Assembly (NCBI GenBank): GCA_021792075.1
Contig: JAJYVK010000162.1
Location: forward strand, 1-5,188
Reading direction: 5' to 3'
DNA from: Actinomycetes bacterium
GTDB taxonomy: Bacteria; Actinomycetota; Acidimicrobiia; Acidimicrobiales; Acidimicrobiaceae
Length of the DNA: 5,188 nucleotides
Part shown: piece by piece, positions 1-5,188 of the stretch
How the letters are laid out: every line of letters starts with the position of its first letter
Numbering within the stretch: the stretch's first letter is position 1
The notes under the pieces: generated by a model
Databases searched by the model: none
What the model saw: the letters and a program-made list of their open reading frames with translations, nothing else
What the model was told of the DNA's origin: nothing
Program-made: the position numbers and the translations under genes

Positions 1-1407
1 GCTCCAAGCTACGAACTCGACTCTCTCGCTGCGAAATGGCTGGGCAGTTCCTACTCCGGTTTTGGCACCGGCAAACTTGGTGCGAACCTCTCGTTGGGTT
101 TGGACGACGACCGGCATTCGGCGACTCTGTCCTCAATGGTTGATGTCGGGGTGAAGATCCTTGACAGAATTGGCCGGACACTGGGGACCGGAGCTCTTCG
201 GGATCTTTATGAGAATGTTGAAAAGCCGCTTATAACCGTCCTTGCCAAGATGGAGGCATTGGGAATCCTTGTTGATAGGGAATATCTGTCAACCTTGCAG
301 CGGGAGTTCGCAGCCGAGGCGATGGAGCTTCAAAGCGAGATTCAGGCGATGGTTGGCTACGCATTCAACGTAAACTCCACCCAGCAGCTCGGAAAGGTGC
401 TGTTCGAGAGGCTTGGCCTACCTCCGCAGAAGAGAACGAAGACCGGCTATTCTACCGATGCTCGAAGCCTTGAACGCCTTCTCGGACTGCACCCGATAGT
501 GGAGAAGATATTGCGCTATCGAGAGGTGGAAAAGCTTCGCTCCACATATGGGGAAGGATTGATTGCTGAGGTTGGGTCCGATGGACGGATTCACGCCACG
601 TTTTCGCAGACTGTGGCAAGAACGGGCCGGCTCTCATCGGATCACCCAAATCTTCACAACATCCCGATACGGACAGAAGACGGTAGGAAGTTTAGAAAGG
701 CATTTATTGCTCCCAAGGGCAGGCGGCTGGTAATAGCTGACTATTCGCAGATAGAACTCAGGGTTATAGCGCATCTGTCGCAGGATCCAGGTCTTGTCGA
801 AGCTTTTGAACGCGGTATAGATATCCATCGGCAGACCGCCAGCTTCACCTTTGGCGTGCCTTTGAGCGAGGTTACGGCTTTGCAGAGGAACAAGGCGAAG
901 ATGGTGGCTTATGGGCTCGCTTATGGGATGGAGGCGTATGGGCTTTCTCAGCGCCTGGGGATATCGGTGCCCGAAGCTGATGAGATCCTCAAGGCTTTTT
1001 TTGCAGCGTTTCCAAAGGTGAGCAGTTATATGAAAGAGACCGTCGACAAAGCCAGAAGAGATGGGTATACGATGACCGAATTTGGCCGGATTCGTCCCCT
1101 GCCGGAGCTCGCTTCGCATAATTACAGGTTGCGTGAGGCGGCAGAGAGACAGGCGATGAATGCCGGGATTCAAGGATTGGCGGCCGACATATTCAAGATC
1201 GCTTTGGTGAAGTTGGATATGGAACTTGAAACCTTGGACGCAGACATTGTGCTTCAGGTTCACGATGAGGTCCTGGTTGAGTGCGCCGAAAACAATGTAA
1301 ATGAGATCGAGGTTTTGGTGAAGCGCGTTCTTGAAGGGGCTGTGGCACTCACGGTGCCACTAGAGGTCAATGTCTACACTGGTACCAGCTGGGCGGATGC
1401 AAAATAG
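1..1407 (+). CDS. polA: DNA polymerase I, 3' part (5' end outside window)
   Basis: Family A DNA polymerase that fills gaps in excision repair and replaces Okazaki primers. The frame is open from base 1 to TAG at 1405-1407, giving 468 visible codons; the 5' nuclease domain and most of the exonuclease-like domain lie upstream. Counting from base 1, the thumb/palm part has TGRLSS near codons 208-213. Motif A is DYSQIELR at 247-254, whose Asp is a catalytic metal ligand. Motif B (O helix) has Arg296, Lys300, Tyr304 and Tyr308. The NAGIQG segment is at 387-392, and motif C is VHDE with catalytic Asp422. The C-terminal end, PLEVNVYTGTSWADAK, matches the usual Pol I terminus, so the 3' end is intact. 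Tyr304 replaces the Phe of E. coli and Taq, as in mycobacteria. The residual exonuclease region lacks a recognisable Exo III Tyr-x3-Asp, suggesting no proofreading. Internal TTG or ATG codons are not the true start. The identification is secure. Confidence 0.98.
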   Translation, partial: APSYELDSLAAKWLGSSYSGFGTGKLGANLSLGLDDDRHSATLSSMVDVGVKILDRIGRTLGTGALRDLYENVEKPLITVLAKMEALGILVDREYLSTLQREFAAEAMELQSEIQAMVGYAFNVNSTQQLGKVLFERLGLPPQKRTKTGYSTDARSLERLLGLHPIVEKILRYREVEKLRSTYGEGLIAEVGSDGRIHATFSQTVARTGRLSSDHPNLHNIPIRTEDGRKFRKAFIAPKGRRLVIADYSQIELRVIAHLSQDPGLVEAFERGIDIHRQTASFTFGVPLSEVTALQRNKAKMVAYGLAYGMEAYGLSQRLGISVPEADEILKAFFAAFPKVSSYMKETVDKARRDGYTMTEFGRIRPLPELASHNYRLREAAERQAMNAGIQGLAADIFKIALVKLDMELETLDADIVLQVHDEVLVECAENNVNEIEVLVKRVLEGAVALTVPLEVNVYTGTSWADAK

Positions 1408-1466
1408 GAGCTTTGAAAATCACTGGCTCGAAATCATGGTTGGTTTCTGGCATCAATCGGTGAAGA

Positions 1467-1495
1467 TTGTCGCTAATGTATTTGGAATCTACACT
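1467..1495 (+). promoter_or_regulatory. Candidate sigma70-type promoter for rpsA
   Basis: TTGTCG at 1467-1472 matches four of six bases of the TTGACA -35 consensus. After exactly 17 bp, TACACT at 1490-1495 matches four of six of TATAAT, including the key T-A and final T. Transcription would begin near 1502, leaving a leader of about 90 nt. Such matches occur by chance in AT-rich spacers, so this is inference from position and spacing. A start near 1502 would cut off the outer left arm of the hairpin at 1495-1530, so this promoter and that full hairpin cannot both act in the same transcript. Confidence 0.35.
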
Positions 1496-1504
1496 GTTAG
1501 ATTT
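1485..1504 (+). repeat. Short dyad overlapping the putative -10
   Basis: AATCTA (1486-1491) and TAGATT (1498-1503) are perfect inverted repeats separated by CACTGT. A G.T pair at 1485/1504 extends the dyad to seven pairs as RNA. It covers the candidate -10 hexamer, so as DNA it could be an operator. As RNA its right arm is also used by the larger hairpin at 1495-1530, making the two folds mutually exclusive. A six-base dyad can arise by chance; no function is shown. Confidence 0.3.
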
Positions 1505-1530
1505 GGCCAAAATTGTTGGCTGATCTAGCA
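1495..1530 (+). promoter_or_regulatory. Predicted leader hairpin I upstream of rpsA
   Basis: Left arm 1495-1502 plus 1504-1510 pairs with right arm 1516-1522 plus 1523-1530. This gives 15 base pairs with a single bulged T at 1503 and a five-base loop AATTG (1511-1515). Three pairs are G.U wobbles (1497/1528, 1504/1522, 1505/1521). These would become A.C mismatches in the opposite strand's RNA, so the fold favours + strand transcripts. The 3' flank is AGAACTTGAG with no T-run, so it is not a standard intrinsic terminator. It lies 62 nt before the rpsA ATG and may be a 5' UTR element or an mRNA-processing or stability structure. Pairings were worked out by hand, with no energy calculation. Confidence 0.5.
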
Positions 1531-1534
1531 AGAA

Positions 1535-1559
1535 CTTGAGCTTCACCATTGGGTTCAAG
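1535..1559 (+). promoter_or_regulatory. Predicted leader hairpin II upstream of rpsA
   Basis: CTTGAGCTT (1535-1543) can pair with GGGTTCAAG (1551-1559) to give nine pairs around a seven-base loop. Three are G.U wobbles (1540/1554, 1542/1552, 1543/1551), again workable only in + strand RNA. It starts four bases after hairpin I and ends just before the purine-rich stretch 1560-1580 that holds the ribosome binding site. That leaves the translation start region apparently unpaired. Confidence 0.4.
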
Positions 1560-1568
1560 AAAGATTGT

Positions 1569-1576
1569 AAGGAAAG
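1569..1576 (+). promoter_or_regulatory. Weak, distant Shine-Dalgarno of rpsA
   Basis: AAGGAAAG contains an AAGGA core (1569-1573) complementary to the 16S rRNA 3' end, but the core ends 19 nt before the ATG at 1593. The usual spacing is about 5-10 nt. A second purine run, GAAAG at 1576-1580, is nearer but a poorer match. The site is the best available for the rpsA start. Confidence 0.4.
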
Positions 1577-1592
1577 AAAGCGACCCAACTAA

Positions 1593-3005
1593 ATGTCCGA
1601 TACTACTAACACCCCTGACAACGATGGAGTTTCCGCACCTGAGGCGGTCCTCGAAGGGGAGTACACTCCGCGCGTGATCACCTTTGATGATCTCGGAGAT
1701 ACTTCGCTTGACGAAGCGATATCTGGAACCATCGTCGAATTTGAAGATGGCGATCTCGTTTTTGGCAAGGTGGTGAAGGTTGACAAGGACGAGGTTCTCT
1801 TGGACATCGGTTTCAAGTCCGAGGGTGTCATTCCTGCACGTGAGCTTTCTATTCGTCACGATATAGACCCTTTCGAGATAGTCCAGCTAGGTGACGAGAT
1901 CGAGGCTCTGGTTCTGCAGAAAGAGGATAAGGAAGGTCGTCTTGTCCTTTCGAAGAAGAGGGCTCAATATGAGCGAGCGTGGGGCACAATAGAAGCCATC
2001 AAGAACGCCAACGGCGTTGTCAAAGGACCCGTCATCGAGGTGGTCAAGGGAGGCCTCATCGTAGATATAGGTCTGCGTGGATTCCTTCCAGCATCGCTGG
2101 TGGAGCTGAGGCGCGTAAGGGATCTCCAGCCGTATGTGGGCAAGGTTGTCGAGGCCAAAATCATCGAGCTCGACAAGAACCGCAATAATGTTGTACTGTC
2201 TCGCAGATCATGGTTGGAAGAGACACAGAAAGAGCAGCGGGAAGAGTTTCTCGAGAATCTCAAACCAGGCGAAGTCCGACGTGGCATAGTCTCCTCGGTA
2301 GTCAACTTCGGGGTGTTCGTTGATCTTGGTGGGATGGACGGTCTGGTCCACGTCTCCGAACTGTCGTGGAAGCATGTAGACCACCCCTCCTCGGTTGTCC
2401 AGGTGGGCGACGAAATCCAGGTGCTGGTCCTGGATGTTGACCTGGACAAGGAGAGAATCTCTCTGTCCTTGAAGGCAACGCAGAGCGATCCATGGCAGGA
2501 GTTCGCCAATGCCCATAAGGTTGGCGAGCTGGTGTATGGTCGAGTTACCAAGCTCGTGCCGTTTGGTGCTTTCATACAGGTCGGAGAGGGTATTGAAGGA
2601 CTCGTTCACATCTCCGAGATGGCGGCCCATCACGTCGACCTGCCGGAGCAGGTTGTCCAGCCCGGCGAGGAGCTGTGGGTTAAGATCATAGATATTGACC
2701 TTCAGCGCCGGCGGATCTCTCTCTCGATCAAGCAGGCGGCAGAGGGTGGAGAGGTTGCAGCTGAGTACCGCGAGGCCTTTGGTGAGCATGCCTACGATGA
2801 GGAAGGAAACTACATCGGCCAGATTGACTACTCGCTAGAGTTCACTCCTGAAACCGAGGCGCAGGCCGCGTGGGCGGAGTACGTCGCCGAGCACGGCTTG
2901 GAGGTCCCGGCCTCCCCTGGACAGTCAGGTGGCGAGGAGGATCAGTCGGCTGTGCATGAGGCTCATGCCGATGGTGGAGATGCCGCAGAATCGGGAGATG
3001 AGTAA
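1593..3005 (+). CDS. rpsA: 30S ribosomal protein S1
   Basis: RNA-binding protein of the small ribosomal subunit that helps recruit mRNA for translation initiation. The 470-residue product has four S1 (OB-fold) domains: about residues 53-122, 139-206, 226-294 and 311-380. The last two are the most canonical, with NFGVFVDLGGMDGLVHVSEL at 238-257 and FGAFIQVGEGIEGLVHISEM at 324-343. A linker precedes domain 1. The tail (381-470) includes YDEEGNYI, like the mycobacterial tail, and ends in an acidic, Ala/Gly/Glu-rich stretch. Four domains and this length fit actinobacterial S1 rather than the six-domain, roughly 557-residue proteobacterial form. The ATG at 1593 is the earliest start in frame because a TAA (1590-1592) directly precedes it. 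The 3' end overlaps coaE by 8 nt. The structured leader and poorly spaced Shine-Dalgarno raise the possibility of autogenous control, which is inference. Confidence 0.97.
   Translation: MSDTTNTPDNDGVSAPEAVLEGEYTPRVITFDDLGDTSLDEAISGTIVEFEDGDLVFGKVVKVDKDEVLLDIGFKSEGVIPARELSIRHDIDPFEIVQLGDEIEALVLQKEDKEGRLVLSKKRAQYERAWGTIEAIKNANGVVKGPVIEVVKGGLIVDIGLRGFLPASLVELRRVRDLQPYVGKVVEAKIIELDKNRNNVVLSRRSWLEETQKEQREEFLENLKPGEVRRGIVSSVVNFGVFVDLGGMDGLVHVSELSWKHVDHPSSVVQVGDEIQVLVLDVDLDKERISLSLKATQSDPWQEFANAHKVGELVYGRVTKLVPFGAFIQVGEGIEGLVHISEMAAHHVDLPEQVVQPGEELWVKIIDIDLQRRRISLSIKQAAEGGEVAAEYREAFGEHAYDEEGNYIGQIDYSLEFTPETEAQAAWAEYVAEHGLEVPASPGQSGGEEDQSAVHEAHADGGDAAESGDE
2998..3005 (+). promoter_or_regulatory. rpsA-coaE stop/start overlap (ATGAGTAA)
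   Basis: The eight bases contain the coaE start (ATG 2998-3000) and the rpsA stop (TAA 3003-3005) in different frames. Purines just upstream (CGGGAG, 2992-2997) touch the ATG and are too close for normal Shine-Dalgarno use. A GTGGAGA at 2974-2980 is about 18 nt away. Ribosomes terminating on rpsA probably reinitiate here. Confidence 0.6.
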
Positions 3006-3621
3006 GGGCACTTCCTCGCCAGTCATCGGTCTAACCGGCGGCATTGGATCGGGAAAGAGCACGGTATCGGCGAAGCTTGCCCAATTGGGTGCCTGCGTGA
3101 TCGATTCCGATGTGGTAGCCCGCGAGGTCGTCCAGCCCGGGACCAATGGCCTTCAGTTGGTGGTGGACCGTTTCGGGACAGAGGTGCTTTCCGATGACGG
3201 CTCTCTGGATAGAGCCAAGCTGGCAAGATCGGTCTTCACGGATTCCAAGGCGCGAAGTGATCTGAACGCGATCCTTCACCCTCTTATTGAACGCGAGATC
3301 GCTAGGCAGGTTCTGGCCTGCTCAACGATTGGGACCCTCCCGATAGTGGTTGTTATTCCTCTTCTAGTGGAGACTAACGCAGTGGCGCGTTATGGGTTTG
3401 CGAAGGTTGTCGTTGTCGATCTTCCTGAAGAGTTAGCCGTGGCAAGGGTCGTTGCCTCAAGGGATATGACTGAGGTTGAGGTAAGAGAGAGGGTGGCAGC
3501 TCAGGCATCGCGAGAAGAGCGGCTTGCTAAGGCGGATTATGTGATAGACAACTCTGTCGAACCTGCCGCTCTCGACGAGCAGGTGGCGGCATTATGGGAA
3601 GAACTGAAGGCGTTATCCTGA
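2998..3621 (+). CDS. coaE: Dephospho-CoA kinase
   Basis: Catalyses the last step of coenzyme A synthesis, ATP-dependent phosphorylation of the 3'-hydroxyl of dephospho-CoA ribose, in the cytoplasm. The 207-residue product has a P-loop GGIGSGKS at residues 14-21, Asp36-Ser-Asp38 in VIDSDVVAR, His94-Pro95 in the ILHPLIERE segment, IPLLVE at 120-125, the lid-type residues Arg155-Asp156, Arg165 and Gln169, and a terminal ADYVIDNS (179-186). The family usually has Gly after DNS; here it is Val187. I chose ATG 2998 because it puts the P-loop close to the N terminus and gives the usual length of about 200 residues. In-frame starts upstream (GTG 2929, ATG 2956, 2965, 2971, 2980) only add residues encoded inside the rpsA tail. 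It overlaps the rpsA stop by 8 nt, implying translational coupling. Some mycobacterial CoaE proteins carry a C-terminal GrpB-like domain; this one does not. Confidence 0.95.
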   Translation: MSKGTSSPVIGLTGGIGSGKSTVSAKLAQLGACVIDSDVVAREVVQPGTNGLQLVVDRFGTEVLSDDGSLDRAKLARSVFTDSKARSDLNAILHPLIEREIARQVLACSTIGTLPIVVVIPLLVETNAVARYGFAKVVVVDLPEELAVARVVASRDMTEVEVRERVAAQASREERLAKADYVIDNSVEPAALDEQVAALWEELKALS

Positions 3622-3643
3622 GATTCGGTTTTAGAGTGGTGAT

Positions 3644-5188
3644 GTGAGTAGGTTCGAGGTAGTAGCCCCGTACGCGCCTGCTGGAGATCAGCCTCAGGCT
3701 ATAGCCAGACTTTCCGAGGGAGTCAAGAAAGGGCAGAGGTTTCAGACGCTTCTAGGAATTACCGGTTCGGGCAAGAGCGCCACCATTGCCTGGACTATAG
3801 AGGCCGTCCAGAAGCCGACTCTGGTGATCGCACCCAACAAATCCCTCGCGGCTCAGCTTGCCTCGGAATTTCAGGATTTCTTTCCGAAGAACAGGGTGGA
3901 ATATTTTGTCTCATACTACGACTACTACCAGCCCGAAGCATATATCCCGAGTTCTGACACTTTCATCGAGAAGGATGCGACGGTAAATGACGAAATTGAT
4001 CGGCTTCGTCATTCCGCCACGTCAGCATTATTGACTAGGCGCGACGTGATCGTAGTGGCGTCGGTTTCTTGCATCTATGGACTTGGTTCCCCCGCCGAGT
4101 ACATGGACAAGATCCAGTTCTTCAGAGTTGGCGAAAGCTACAATTTGCGTGAGGTGCTGCGGAAACTCGTTGACATGCAGTACGAAAGAAACGATATCAA
4201 CCTCGTCAGAGGCAAGTTCAGAGTCAGAGGTGACACTCTTGAGATCCATCCCTCCTATGAGGAGATGGCGTTTCGGGTGGAGATGTTCGGAGATGAAGTC
4301 GATCGGATTGTGAAGGTCGACACCCTTACCGGCGAGCAGTACGAGATACTCGAGGAGCTGGCGGTTTTCCCTGCAAGCCACTATGTGGCTGGTGACGAAA
4401 GCATTAAGAGAGCGATTGATTCAATTCGAGATGAGCTCCGAGTTCGCCTTAGAGAATTCGAGGACGCTGGAAGGATACTCGAGGCCCAGAGACTGAGCAT
4501 GAGAACTCAGTTCGACTTGGAAATGCTTGCTGAGGTTGGATTCTGTCACGGGATCGAGAACTACTCGAGACATCTCGATGGCCGCGCCCCGGGGGAGCCG
4601 CCCTTTACTTTGCTGGACTATTTCCCCGACGACTTTCTTCTCGTCATCGATGAGTCACACGTGGCCGTGCCGCAGATACACGGTCAGTACGCGGGCGATC
4701 GGTCGCGCAAGGAGACGCTGGTGGAACACGGATTCCGGCTGCCTTCAGCGTTGGACAATCGCCCACTTAGATTCGACGAGTTTTACAACAAGATCAATCA
4801 GGCGATCTTCATGTCCGCTACGCCGTCGAAGTACGAGATCTCGCAATCATCTCAAGTGGTTGAACAGATCATTCGCCCGACGGGATTGATGGATCCGAAG
4901 ATTCAGGTTCGGCCGACCAAGGGGCAAATTGACGATCTCGTCTCGGAGATAAATGAGAGAGTGGCTGTCTCGGAGAGGGTGCTGATAACCACTCTCACAA
5001 AGAAGATGTCGGAGGATCTGACTGAATACCTAGTCGAGCTCGGTCTGAGGGTGCGCTATTTACACTCCAATATCGAAACGCTGGAACGAATTGAGATTTT
5101 GCGGGATCTGCGTCTAGGAGAGTTCGACGTACTTGTCGGGATAAACCTTTTGCGCGAGGGCTTGGACCTGCCTGAAGTTTCTTTGGTG
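3644..5188 (+). CDS. uvrB: Excinuclease ABC subunit B, 5' part (3' end outside window)
   Basis: Damage-verification helicase-like ATPase of nucleotide excision repair. It is loaded by UvrA, opens the DNA at the lesion and recruits UvrC for incision. The frame is open for 515 codons to the window edge, without frameshift. Visible elements are Walker A TGSGKS (40-45), [10 protein letters not shown] (63-72), the beta-hairpin region with [21 protein letters not shown] (91-111), [12 protein letters not shown] (137-148), Walker B DESH (336-339), SATP (391-394), TTLTKKM (449-455) and [18 protein letters not shown] (498-515). The remaining helicase motif VI and the C-terminal UvrC-binding UVR domain lie beyond the window; the family is usually about 660-720 residues. 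GTG 3644 is the only start after an in-frame TAG at 3632, and places [15 protein letters not shown] correctly at the N terminus. The ribosome binding site is weak. GKSAT and APNK resemble actinobacterial UvrB. No LexA box is seen ahead of it. Confidence 0.97.
   Translation, partial: MSRFEVVAPYAPAGDQPQAIARLSEGVKKGQRFQTLLGITGSGKSATIAWTIEAVQKPTLVIAPNKSLAAQLASEFQDFFPKNRVEYFVSYYDYYQPEAYIPSSDTFIEKDATVNDEIDRLRHSATSALLTRRDVIVVASVSCIYGLGSPAEYMDKIQFFRVGESYNLREVLRKLVDMQYERNDINLVRGKFRVRGDTLEIHPSYEEMAFRVEMFGDEVDRIVKVDTLTGEQYEILEELAVFPASHYVAGDESIKRAIDSIRDELRVRLREFEDAGRILEAQRLSMRTQFDLEMLAEVGFCHGIENYSRHLDGRAPGEPPFTLLDYFPDDFLLVIDESHVAVPQIHGQYAGDRSRKETLVEHGFRLPSALDNRPLRFDEFYNKINQAIFMSATPSKYEISQSSQVVEQIIRPTGLMDPKIQVRPTKGQIDDLVSEINERVAVSERVLITTLTKKMSEDLTEYLVELGLRVRYLHSNIETLERIEILRDLRLGEFDVLVGINLLREGLDLPEVSLV

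Larger units (their letters stand above)
1408..1592 (+). other. polA-rpsA intergenic region / rpsA leader
   Basis: This 185-bp gap is the only sizeable non-coding stretch. It is visibly more AT-rich than the flanking genes. It contains a candidate promoter (1467-1495), two consecutive inverted repeats able to fold in + strand RNA (1495-1530 and 1535-1559), an alternative dyad (1485-1504), and a purine-rich stretch before the rpsA start. No intrinsic terminator for polA is visible, because neither hairpin is followed by a T-run. The first part (1408-1464) shows only short weak repeats. I see no small ORF worth calling on either strand. Confidence 0.7.

Noticed and set aside
94..96. TTG at 94 as the polA start.
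   Set aside because: The frame is open to base 1, and a start here would leave no 5' nuclease domain and cut through the exonuclease-like domain. The gene is simply truncated by the window edge.
634..1263. 209-codon open frame on the - strand.
   Set aside because: It lies wholly antisense to the polymerase domain of polA and its product resembles nothing I know. The frame is open as a by-product of polA codon use.
1342..1360. Perfect 7-bp inverted repeat GTGGCAC-TCACG-GTGCCAC near the end of polA, a possible terminator.
   Set aside because: It lies inside the conserved coding segment AVALTVPLEV, 45 bases before the stop, and has no T-run. It is best explained by codon choice.
1495..1530. 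Hairpin I as the rho-independent terminator of polA.
   Set aside because: Neither flank has a T-run in the appropriate direction, and the stem is AT-rich at its base.
1497..1859. 120-codon - strand frame reaching into the polA-rpsA spacer.
   Set aside because: Two-thirds or more is antisense to the start of rpsA, and I see no ribosome binding site or recognisable product.
1964..2789. Overlapping - strand frames of 203 and 193 codons.
   Set aside because: Both are antisense to the well-supported rpsA gene, in different frames, with compositions expected of shadow frames.
2929..2997. Longer CoaE beginning at GTG 2929 with 23 extra N-terminal residues.
   Set aside because: The extra residues are encoded within the rpsA tail and do not resemble the CoaE family, whose P-loop normally lies close to the N terminus.
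3652..3657. GTTCGA just after the uvrB start as a LexA half-site.
   Set aside because: No matching half-site lies at the required spacing upstream; the sequence there is ATGTGA.
4028..4381. 117-codon - strand frame inside uvrB, and + strand frames at 4077-4313 and 4527-4889.
   Set aside because: All fall within the continuous uvrB reading frame, whose motifs are conserved throughout.
4503..4513. GAACT-C-AGTTC palindrome resembling an actinobacterial LexA box.
   Set aside because: The GAAC and GTTC half-sites are three bases apart rather than four, and it sits within the uvrB coding sequence (RTQF).

Overview
The window holds four genes, all on the + strand, in the order polA (3' part), rpsA, coaE, uvrB (5' part). 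They are DNA polymerase I, 30S ribosomal protein S1, dephospho-CoA kinase and excinuclease ABC subunit B. I recall this order as typical of Actinobacteria (Actinomycetota). Protein details agree: S1 has four S1 domains and an acidic tail, Pol I has Tyr at the O-helix nucleotide-selection position as mycobacterial Pol I does, and UvrB has actinobacterial-style GKSAT and APNK segments. Base composition is moderate by eye, not the very high GC of streptomycetes or mycobacteria. This fits a lineage such as Acidimicrobiia, but that placement is inference and I cannot name a genus.

Layout: 1-1407 encodes the last 468 codons of polA, with only the end of the 3'-5' exonuclease-like domain and the whole polymerase domain visible. 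The only real intergenic region is 1408-1592 (185 bp). It carries a candidate sigma70-type promoter and two consecutive predicted RNA hairpins in front of rpsA. rpsA (1593-3005) overlaps coaE (2998-3621) by 8 nt. uvrB starts at a GTG (3644) after a 22-nt gap and runs open off the window end at 5188. rpsA-coaE-uvrB therefore looks like one transcription unit, with polA transcription possibly reading in.

Functionally this is housekeeping DNA. Pol I and UvrB both act in nucleotide excision repair (UvrB in damage verification, Pol I in gap filling), S1 helps mRNA bind the ribosome, and CoaE completes coenzyme A synthesis. I see no mobile element, CRISPR array, RNA gene, toxin system or defence system. 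Nothing resembles a new protein system. The least explained signal is the structured rpsA leader, with hairpins at 1495-1530 and 1535-1559 and an alternative dyad at 1485-1504. Its G.U pairs favour + strand RNA, and it lies ahead of a poorly placed Shine-Dalgarno. It could be an autoregulatory leader for S1, analogous to but not recognisably homologous with the one known in E. coli.
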